In this document: piece after piece, positions 1 to 5,027 of the stretch
How the letters are laid out: each line of letters begins with the position of its first letter
Numbering within the stretch: the stretch's first letter is position 1
Assembly: GCA_016267585.1 (NCBI GenBank)
Contig: JACQUT010000317.1
Location: 1 to 5,027 of the forward strand
DNA length: 5,027 nt
Reading direction: 5' to 3'
Origin: Cyanobacteria bacterium NC_groundwater_1444_Ag_S-0.65um_54_12
GTDB lineage: Bacteria; Cyanobacteriota; Sericytochromatia; S15B-MN24; VGJW01
Translations under genes and position numbers: made by a program
Notes under the pieces: model-generated
Told to the model about the DNA's origin: nothing
Database searches by the model: none
Seen by the model: only the letters and a program-made list of their open reading frames with translations

Positions 1-1848
1 CTCCAGGGGTGTACCGGTAAGACAAAGTCTAAAATAACTTCTTAACGAGCGTGCAGCCCGCGCCGATTGTGAATGGGCATTCTTGATGTTTTGCGCCTCG
101 TCAAGTAACAAAAAATACCAATGATAGTTACGCAACAACCCGAGATCGCGGCGCAGTAACGCATAGCTGGTAATCACGACGTCCGTTTGTTCTATCAGCG
201 GCAACAACTGGCAACGCTTGGCTCCATGTAAGACCAGCGTTCGCAAAGCTGGTGCAAATCGTGCCAATTCTCGTTCCCAGTTGTATAGTACGGAAGTCGG
301 TACCACCAACAAGCTGGCAGTCAGGCGAGCGGCTTCTTTCTCGTGTTGTAGCAGGGCGATCGCTTGAATTGTTTTACCGAGTCCCATTTCGTCCGCGAGT
401 ATGCCATGCAGGCCTTCCTTGCGCAGAAAACATAAGAAATCAAGACCCTTGCGTTGATAAGGACGCAATTCCCCTACGAAACCATCAGGCACCGCTTGCT
501 CTGCTAGCTCACTGTCGCCGATCAACCGATCGCAAAACGACTTCCAGTGTGCATCGCTGGCTGCGTCATCGGCCGTTTCCAGCAAATCTTCGGCCACCAA
601 GGCCAGGTAAGCAGGTAAACGCCAAACCAGGCCATTCTCGCTGTTATAGCTGTCAGCATTCATGCTTTGCATCAGCGAACGCTGACGTGCTAACCATTCC
701 AACGGTAATCGAGCATAGGAACCGTTATCAAGACGTACATAGCGCGATCGCCCACCTAGCGCTTCTTTCAGATAACTCTCGGCTATGGCGTTACCATCTA
801 CTGCTAGCTCGGAACGAACTTCAAACCAGTCAATACCGGAGGAAACCGCTACTCTCACCTTGGGTCGTTGACGGCTAACGCGTAAGGTCTTCAAACGTTC
901 TTCGCCGAGGATTTCCCAGGATTCGGCGATTAGCAGCGGTACTTCGTCTAACAGAAAATCCAGAGCGGCATCGCCGTAAGCCAAGTACACTCCGTTTATT
1001 TGGGCCTCTAGCTGGGTCTGATTCATTCGCAGCAAGATGGCGGTCTCGGCTTCGGGATCGCGTGGCCAGCTGCCCCATTCACCGTCTCGTATGCCTACCA
1101 CTGCACCGCGCGAATCTGCTGGACTGATAGGCAATGCAGTGCCATAGCATAGGTTAAGTTTCACGATCAGGCGATCGCCATCTTCATGCAAGGTCAGGCG
1201 AGGACGCGGTTTGCTGGCGGGATGGGATTTTACCGCTGCAATATCGCCGGGCGCAGGGCTAGCCGCCACTGTTACTATTTCACCCGCCAGCTCGCTCGAT
1301 TCTTCTTCTAACGGGCGAAAAACGCCGCGTTGGAAGGCCCAGCGGCGATTCTGGCCAAACAAAGCAGTACCCTGGGTAACCGGTGTCCCGTCCATTTCCA
1401 GAATCAAGGGAACCGACCAAGGCGAGAGCCGTCGCAATTTTAGTGGCATGTCAGGACGTATTTCGATGGGTCGGCGTCCTTCACCATACAAAAATGGATA
1501 AGTTCGCAATTTGATCAAAATCGTTTCCAGCAAAGCATCCTCTATGGGAATCCCCCGGGCATGGGAAGAAGAGATCAGACGGGCATGCTTTTGATAGAAA
1601 GGCAGCAATAGTGACAAGACTTCTCGGTCATATTCCGAGACTGGCCAGTTGCTGGACGGCGCCCAAAGCGGTAATGGCCTGAGATTGCCAGGTGTTCCAT
1701 CTTCCCGCAACCTGGTGATGTCGGCTGCCAACCAAACGCAATGGTCACCATTGAAATAGCTTTCCAACCGTCTAGGTGCCGGTGCTATCCAGAGCCCGTA
1801 CACCACCACGGTTCCACCTGGCGAAAAAAGTGCTTGCGCCTCCATCAT
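1..1848 (-). CDS. SNF2-family DEAD/DEAH-like helicase, N-terminal 616 residues (partial)
   Basis: This is the N-terminal part of a bacterial SNF2/Swi2-type ATP-dependent DNA translocase; the C-terminal helicase lobe lies beyond the window edge. The reading frame is open from ATG 1848 to base 1. Residues about 1-290 match nothing I recognise. Residues about 290-430, including DWFEV at 340-344 and an RYVRLDNGSYARLP stretch, resemble the 'bacterial SNF2 helicase associated' domain. The ATPase lobe starts at ELRPYQ (460-465). It contains Walker A DEMGLGKT (486-493, catalytic K492), Walker B DEAQ (583-586) and motif III LTGTPLE (610-616), where the window ends. The start is well bounded: an in-frame TAA immediately precedes two tandem ATG codons (1848 and 1845), so the protein begins at one of them. 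The ribosome binding site is weak (AGAGA). No SWIM zinc finger is visible at the N terminus. The family remodels or translocates on DNA; the specific role of this protein is unknown. Confidence 0.95.
   Translation of the reverse strand, partial: MMEAQALFSPGGTVVVYGLWIAPAPRRLESYFNGDHCVWLAADITRLREDGTPGNLRPLPLWAPSSNWPVSEYDREVLSLLLPFYQKHARLISSSHARGIPIEDALLETILIKLRTYPFLYGEGRRPIEIRPDMPLKLRRLSPWSVPLILEMDGTPVTQGTALFGQNRRWAFQRGVFRPLEEESSELAGEIVTVAASPAPGDIAAVKSHPASKPRPRLTLHEDGDRLIVKLNLCYGTALPISPADSRGAVVGIRDGEWGSWPRDPEAETAILLRMNQTQLEAQINGVYLAYGDAALDFLLDEVPLLIAESWEILGEERLKTLRVSRQRPKVRVAVSSGIDWFEVRSELAVDGNAIAESYLKEALGGRSRYVRLDNGSYARLPLEWLARQRSLMQSMNADSYNSENGLVWRLPAYLALVAEDLLETADDAASDAHWKSFCDRLIGDSELAEQAVPDGFVGELRPYQRKGLDFLCFLRKEGLHGILADEMGLGKTIQAIALLQHEKEAARLTASLLVVPTSVLYNWERELARFAPALRTLVLHGAKRCQLLPLIEQTDVVITSYALLRRDLGLLRNYHWYFLLLDEAQNIKNAHSQSARAARSLRSYFRLCLTGTPLE
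356..363. repeat. HIP1 octamer GCGATCGC, copy 1
   Basis: A perfect palindromic octamer inside the SNF2 gene, just downstream of the Walker A codons. It is one of four copies in the window. Confidence 0.8.
744..751. repeat. HIP1 octamer GCGATCGC, copy 2
   Basis: A perfect copy inside the SNF2 gene, in the helicase-associated domain. Confidence 0.8.
1171..1178. repeat. HIP1 octamer GCGATCGC, copy 3
   Basis: A perfect copy in the N-terminal third of the SNF2 gene, where it encodes part of GDRL. Confidence 0.8.
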
Positions 1849-1874
1849 TTATTATCTCTACTTGCGATCCTAGC
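1849..1874. promoter_or_regulatory. Very short divergent intergenic region between SNF2 and M61 genes
   Basis: Only 26 bp separate the SNF2 start (minus) from the most upstream plausible M61 start (plus), so the promoters must overlap each other or lie inside the opposite gene. A TATTAT hexamer at 1850-1855 on the plus strand resembles a sigma-70 -10 box and would place the M61 transcript start near 1862. No matching -35 box is evident at the right distance. For the SNF2 gene I see no convincing promoter. Confidence 0.35.
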
Positions 1875-3623
1875 ATGGTGTACCCTGGAGGCATGCAAGG
1901 CTATGTTCACTATCAACTTTGGATCGACCGACCTCATACTCATCGCGCGAGTGTGGAGATTACCCTGCCGCCGCTGACTGGTGCAGTGGAACTGGCAATG
2001 CCTGCCTGGACACCTGGTGCCTACAAGCTGGTGGATCACGCTCGCAACGTGCGATCTTTGAGTGTCATGTCACCCACCGGCGAGCAGTTGACGGTTGAGC
2101 GCCTGGATCTGCACCGCTGGCTAATTCCGGAAACGGTGCCCGGAGCACGCGTACGCTACGAGGTCTATGCGGACAAGCTGATGATTCATCAAGCGCAGAT
2201 AAATGCCGAGCATGCCTTCTTGAATGGGGGACCGCTTTGGCTCTGCGTCATTCCGGCGCGTTGCCTGCCAGCGACAGTGGCCCTTCATCTGCCAAAAGAG
2301 TGGCAGGTGGCGACTGCCTTGACTCAAATCTCGCCGGGACTCTACCGTGCCGACGATTATGATGCCCTGATAGATGCACCCATCGAAGCTGGTTCGTTCG
2401 CCACTGCCGCGGTAGATGCCGCTGGTGTGCGCTGGGAGGTAGCCTGGCATGATACCCAGACGGTAAATCACCTGAAAACACCGTCTGGCTTGTTGCCAGT
2501 GACGAAAGGTATAGCGAAGATTGCCGCGGCAGCAGTAAAGCTGTTCGGCACGGCTCCTTTCACGCGCTACGTTTGCCTTTTTCACGAATGTGAGGAACCG
2601 GGTTATTTGAACGGCTTGGAACACGCTGCTTCCCTGGCCATACAGGGACCGCTGGCTTTGGCGAGTAGACCAGACGCTTTTTTTACCATGGTGGCCCACG
2701 AGATTTTTCATGCCTGGAACGGCCGGAGGCTGACGCCTGAAGGACTGGGCCGTAACTGTGATTATTGGCGGCCTGCTCATACTACCGCTCTATGGGTAGT
2801 GGAAGGAATCACCGAATACTATGCTTCCTTGCTCTGCTTGCGCGCTGGTTTGCTAGACCAGGCAGCCTACTTACGACAACTGGGAGAGCTGATCACCAGT
2901 TACGAGCGGATGCCAGGCCGCCACATCGCAACGCTGGCGGAATCTAGCTTCATTACCTGGAATTTTGGCGACGATCGCTGGAACAGCGCTGTCAACTACT
3001 ATGTCAAAGGAGCACTCACCGCATGGGCTCTCGATGCCGAGATTCGTGAGCAAACTGACAATGCGCGCAGCCTGGATGACCTGATGCGAGCGCTGTGGGA
3101 AAAACATGGCAACGCGGTACCTTACCAGTCAGCCACGGTCGAGACCTTGGCAGCCTCCATCGCCGGATGTTCGCTAGATAATTTCTTCGATCGCCAGCTC
3201 CGCTCGACGCAGGAAATAGACTGGAGTCGCACTTGCCGAAAGCTCGGACTGGAACTGCGTACCCGACAGAATCCAGCGCTGGGGATATCAGCCAGTGGAG
3301 CGCCCGGTGCGCTGAAAATTGGCAAGATCGAAGCCTATAGCCCGGCGGAAGAAGCTGGCTTGCAGGCAAATGATGTGCTGGTCGCCATCTCTGGCCTGCG
3401 GGCTTCCGAGGAACTGCTGGCCGATATCGGGAAACTGGTCATACCAGGTGAACGATTGACGATGTCTTATTTCCGTGGCGATCGCCTTTGCGCAGCCGAA
3501 TTGCCGGTCGGTTCCAGCACTACTTTCCAGGTAGTGCCGGCAGCCCGACCATCGAAATCGCAAACCGCTATCCTGGCTTCCTATCTCGAGGGCGGCATGG
3601 CACCAGCGCTGGCACCGCTCTGA
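1875..3623 (+). CDS. M61-family (glycyl aminopeptidase-like) metallopeptidase with PDZ domain
   Basis: This is a zinc aminopeptidase of family M61, 582 residues from the chosen start, a usual length for the family. An N-terminal beta domain begins at YVHYQLW and includes the family-typical MPAWTPGAYKL segment. The catalytic domain shows NGLEHAAS (E249, H250), the zinc motif HEIFHAWN (H275, E276, H279) and a downstream EGITEYY whose E310 is the expected third zinc ligand, followed by NYYVKGAL. Residues about 465-550 form a PDZ domain with the EEAGLQANDVLVAI core. No signal peptide is visible, so the protein is probably cytoplasmic. The start is uncertain. ATG 1875 lacks a clear ribosome binding site. 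ATG 1893 has GGAGG only 1 nt upstream, and ATG 1776 would add 33 residues that overlap the SNF2 gene and match nothing in the family. The fold begins just after 1893, so the start is 1875 or 1893. The physiological substrate is unknown. Confidence 0.93.
   Translation: MVYPGGMQGYVHYQLWIDRPHTHRASVEITLPPLTGAVELAMPAWTPGAYKLVDHARNVRSLSVMSPTGEQLTVERLDLHRWLIPETVPGARVRYEVYADKLMIHQAQINAEHAFLNGGPLWLCVIPARCLPATVALHLPKEWQVATALTQISPGLYRADDYDALIDAPIEAGSFATAAVDAAGVRWEVAWHDTQTVNHLKTPSGLLPVTKGIAKIAAAAVKLFGTAPFTRYVCLFHECEEPGYLNGLEHAASLAIQGPLALASRPDAFFTMVAHEIFHAWNGRRLTPEGLGRNCDYWRPAHTTALWVVEGITEYYASLLCLRAGLLDQAAYLRQLGELITSYERMPGRHIATLAESSFITWNFGDDRWNSAVNYYVKGALTAWALDAEIREQTDNARSLDDLMRALWEKHGNAVPYQSATVETLAASIAGCSLDNFFDRQLRSTQEIDWSRTCRKLGLELRTRQNPALGISASGAPGALKIGKIEAYSPAEEAGLQANDVLVAISGLRASEELLADIGKLVIPGERLTMSYFRGDRLCAAELPVGSSTTFQVVPAARPSKSQTAILASYLEGGMAPALAPL
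3478..3485. repeat. HIP1 octamer GCGATCGC, copy 4
   Basis: A perfect copy in the PDZ-coding part of the M61 gene. Here too it encodes GDRL, but on the opposite strand and in an unrelated gene. Confidence 0.8.
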
Positions 3624-3647
3624 CATGGCTTCACCAGAAAGCTTTGC

Positions 3648-4244
3648 TTACTTCGCGATTTTCGAAAGCACTTCTTGATTGACGGGATTCGGTTTACAGG
3701 CTCTGATCAAGCCTATAACAGTGGGAATCGCCATGAAACCAGCCACCGCTCCGATCACAGGAATACTATGTGAATTTTCTCGTGCCAGCTTACCAGCAAT
3801 ACCACCGGCAAGGCTGCCTAGGCCCAGGAATATAAATCCTGCCGCATCAGTTGCAAATGTGTGGAGCGATGCGCCCATGCCGCGAAAAAATAGACCAACT
3901 CTTTCGCCCAAGGTGTTGGGTTCATTTTCCATGAATCTTAGGTCAGCTTTGGCACCGTTGACCGCGAAGCGATCTGAAGCGAAGTTGCTTCGTTTGAAGC
4001 CTTTTCCGGCCACGATGACGTAGCGGTCACCTGCCTTGAGGCCGTAACTGTCCAGCCCGTCAGGATTCACTTCGAGACGTTCTTTGATACTGTCGAAGTC
4101 CGAATCGAGATCTGGTTTATAGCTCTTGGATTCATAAGTATCAAATCCTTCGGGGTTCATTTTGAGATAATCTAACTCGGATTTCGGTTCAATGACGCGG
4201 ACATTTTTTAGCGGCTTTCCGTCCAAAGTGACATTGAGTGGCAT
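3648..4244 (-). CDS. Hypothetical protein, internal 30-residue repeat and two C-terminal membrane segments
   Basis: I do not recognise this 198-residue protein. The start at ATG 4244 is chosen because AGGAGG lies 8 nt upstream; an earlier in-frame ATG at 4304 would put that ribosome binding site inside the gene. The N-terminal half is hydrophilic and contains a duplication: NPEGFDTY at residues 30-37 and NPDGLDSY at 60-67, exactly 30 residues apart, each preceded by Leu and two residues (LKM, LEV). An acidic stretch, PDLDSDFDS, lies between them at 44-52. The second copy runs into GLKAGDRYVIV (68-78), which faintly recalls the end of LysM-like folds; that is only a guess. Two hydrophobic, glycine-rich segments at about 129-151 and 161-182 could be a membrane hairpin. 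There is no N-terminal signal peptide. The gene ends 24 bp from the convergent M61 gene. Ribosome binding site, codon continuity and absence of stops make it a real gene; its function is unknown. Confidence 0.85.
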   Translation of the reverse strand: MPLNVTLDGKPLKNVRVIEPKSELDYLKMNPEGFDTYESKSYKPDLDSDFDSIKERLEVNPDGLDSYGLKAGDRYVIVAGKGFKRSNFASDRFAVNGAKADLRFMENEPNTLGERVGLFFRGMGASLHTFATDAAGFIFLGLGSLAGGIAGKLARENSHSIPVIGAVAGFMAIPTVIGLIRACKPNPVNQEVLSKIAK

Positions 4245-4252
4245 TTTCTTCT

Positions 4253-4258
4253 CCTCCT
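4253..4258 (-). promoter_or_regulatory. Strong Shine-Dalgarno that fixes the start of the hypothetical gene
   Basis: On the minus strand AGGAGG, within AAGGAGGAG, lies 8 nt before ATG 4244. It is the best ribosome binding site in the window. It excludes the longer reading frame starting at 4304, which would bury it in coding sequence, and suggests efficient translation. Confidence 0.85.
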
Positions 4259-4305
4259 TGGTAGTCTCCGGCTGGTTTCGTACTATCAAACAGAGCGTTA
4301 ACATA

Positions 4306-4311
4306 TTTATA
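4306..4311 (-). promoter_or_regulatory. Candidate -10 box for the hypothetical gene
   Basis: The minus strand reads TATAAA here, one mismatch from the sigma-70 -10 consensus, and it would give a leader of roughly 55 nt ahead of ATG 4244. No good -35 hexamer stands 16-18 nt upstream, so this is a weak prediction. It is supported mainly by its position in an AT-rich gap. Confidence 0.25.
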
Positions 4312-4395
4312 GGCGGCGATTAAAATGAAATTCTTGGGTTGAGTTTAAGAATGGTACAAGAAAGATTCCGACATATTCGCGATGCAATCAAATGT

Positions 4396-4426
4396 GTCTA
4401 CCAGGATTGATTCTCTCATCGTAGAC
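4396..4426. repeat. Weak inverted repeat downstream of thpR
   Basis: GTCTAC at 4396-4401 and GTAGAC at 4421-4426 are perfect 6-bp complementary arms around a 19-nt loop. The loop can add a short GAT/ATC extension with a bulge. No T-run follows on the minus strand, so it is not a standard intrinsic terminator. It may be chance or a minor RNA structure in the thpR trailer. Confidence 0.25.
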
Positions 4427-4445
4427 TGGGTTTCGGATTGAATTT

Positions 4446-4988
4446 TTAGTCGAGCGGTACTTCATAGATCAGATCATAACGCGAACCGTGCGTGGTTAGA
4501 TGACTACGATAAAGCCCTATTCTGTCTACTGACCACTCGAATGAGTTGCCAAATGGCGGCAGACCCATCACGTCATTCCAGCGACGTACTCGCCCAATAG
4601 TGACATGCGACAAAAAAGCCTTGTCACGAGCACCGAATTTCCACTGTGCTAGCCGGTAGTCCAGCTCGTTTACCAGGTTCAAGAGCGCGGGCGAACAGGT
4701 AGTGGCTAACACTAATACCTTTGCGCGCTGCTCGCTTGGAAAACACTCAGGTCCCGTGAATGCCAGAGTCAACGGCCCACATTGCGCTGCCGCCGCACGC
4801 AGGCATTCACTGATCGGTGGTATAGCCGCCTCGTCAGCTTCGCCGATAAAACGCAAGGTAATATGAAAGTTCTCGGGGCGCGACCAGCTTATCGTACTGT
4901 CCAAACACCGGACGCGCCATGATTCCATGAAGGATTTGGCTGCCGCGCGCGCCTCGCTGGGCAATGGCAAAGCGATAAATGTGCGCAC
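4446..4988 (-). CDS. thpR: RNA 2',3'-cyclic phosphodiesterase (ThpR/LigT, 2H phosphoesterase family)
   Basis: This 180-residue protein has the two HxTx motifs that define 2H phosphoesterases: HITL at residues 42-45 inside FHITLRFIGE, and HVTI at 128-131. It starts with the family-typical RTFIALPLP and carries the GPECFPSEQRAKVLVL strand seen in ThpR proteins. Such enzymes hydrolyse RNA 2',3'-cyclic phosphate ends to 2'-phosphates and can join tRNA halves by a 2'-5' bond in vitro; they are cytoplasmic. Length is normal and both catalytic His/Thr pairs are intact. The residue before the second motif is Ser instead of the commoner Pro. The start codon is GTG at 4988, chosen because the conserved N terminus begins there; GGGA 5 nt upstream is a weak ribosome binding site. 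The start lies 10 nt after a tRNA 3' end, so the gene is probably co-transcribed with that tRNA. Confidence 0.93.
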   Translation of the reverse strand: MRTFIALPLPSEARAAAKSFMESWRVRCLDSTISWSRPENFHITLRFIGEADEAAIPPISECLRAAAAQCGPLTLAFTGPECFPSEQRAKVLVLATTCSPALLNLVNELDYRLAQWKFGARDKAFLSHVTIGRVRRWNDVMGLPPFGNSFEWSVDRIGLYRSHLTTHGSRYDLIYEVPLD

Positions 4989-4998
4989 TTTGATCCCA

Positions 4999-5027
4999 AG
5001 CCCCCGACAGGAATCGAACCTGCAACC
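4999..5027 (-). tRNA. tRNA gene, 3' end only (isotype undetermined, Gly-like identity bases)
   Basis: On the minus strand a T stem GCAGG (5023-5019), loop TTCGATT (5018-5012) and CCTGT (5011-5007) form four Watson-Crick pairs plus one G-U. They are followed by a 7-nt acceptor strand CGGGGGC (5006-5000) and discriminator T (4999). CCA is not encoded: the next bases are TGG. The four bases ahead of the T stem fit a short class I variable loop. The anticodon is outside the window. U73 with G71 and C72 suits tRNA-Gly, but the T arm also resembles some tRNA-Arg(CCU), so the isotype stays open. Confidence 0.85.

Larger units (their letters stand above)
4245..4445. other. AT-rich 201-bp intergenic gap between thpR and the hypothetical gene
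   Basis: This is the largest non-coding gap. It is visibly richer in A and T than the flanking genes. It holds the ribosome binding site of the downstream minus-strand gene, a possible -10 box at 4306-4311 and a weak inverted repeat at 4396-4426. I see no clear rho-independent terminator after thpR and no recognisable RNA gene or riboswitch. Confidence 0.6.

Noticed and set aside
252..878. A 208-codon open frame on the plus strand inside the SNF2 gene
   Set aside because: It is antisense to well-supported helicase coding sequence with intact motifs, has a low-complexity Arg/Ser/His-rich product and no recognisable domain.
2121..2780. A 219-codon open frame on the minus strand inside the M61 gene
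   Set aside because: It is antisense to the M61 catalytic domain, and its translation resembles no protein family and lacks a ribosome binding site.
3634..3670. A possible bidirectional terminator between the convergent M61 and hypothetical genes
   Set aside because: Only short imperfect complementarities (GCTTT/AAAGC, TTCG/CGAA) exist. They overlap the end of the hypothetical gene and lack a T-run.
3891..3921. The acidic PDLDSDFDS stretch of the hypothetical protein's neighbourhood as an EF-hand or dockerin calcium loop
   Set aside because: Residues 44-52 have alternating Asp, but the required Gly at loop position 6 and the hydrophobic residue at position 8 are absent in every register I tried. 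The interval given is approximate.
4834..5025. A short minus-strand frame starting in the tRNA with QVRFLSGA
   Set aside because: This is the familiar false product of translating a tRNA T arm; it also overlaps thpR in another frame.
4999..5027. The tRNA 3' end as an integration (att) site
   Set aside because: No integrase, no second copy of the 3' sequence and no mobile genes are present in the window; an intact normal tRNA running off the edge explains it.

Overview
This window is about 5 kb of ordinary-looking, gene-dense bacterial chromosome. It holds four protein-coding genes and the 3' end of a tRNA gene. I found no phage, transposon, CRISPR or toxin-antitoxin signature. The organism cannot be named from this sequence. 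The perfect octamer GCGATCGC occurs four times, and this is the HIP1 repeat typical of many cyanobacteria. The tRNA 3' end has no encoded CCA. Both facts are compatible with a cyanobacterium or a relative, but they do not prove it. The proteins found (M61 peptidase, SNF2 helicase, ThpR) are spread too widely among bacteria to decide.

Layout. From 1 to 1848 on the minus strand lies the N-terminal 616 codons of a large bacterial SNF2-family helicase, cut off by the window edge just after helicase motif III. Divergent from it, after a gap of only about 26 bp, is a plus-strand gene (about 1875-3623) for a cytoplasmic M61-family metallopeptidase with an HEIFHAWN zinc site and a C-terminal PDZ domain. 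It converges, with 24 bp between stop codons, on a minus-strand gene (3648-4244) for a 198-residue protein of unknown function. That protein has an internal 30-residue duplication and two C-terminal hydrophobic segments. After an AT-rich 201-bp gap comes the minus-strand thpR gene (4446-4988), an RNA 2',3'-cyclic phosphodiesterase / 2'-5' RNA ligase-like protein. It starts with GTG only 10 nt downstream of the 3' end of a tRNA gene that enters the window from its right edge.

Nothing links the four genes into one pathway. The only functional connection I can argue for is the tRNA-thpR pair, a tRNA directly followed by an RNA end-processing enzyme, probably on one transcript. The unknown 198-residue protein has the best ribosome binding site in the window, and its gap could hold its own promoter. 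The points most worth a second look are the HIP1 enrichment, the tRNA-thpR junction, the unknown membrane protein and the very tight divergent junction. I see no convincing new multi-gene system here.
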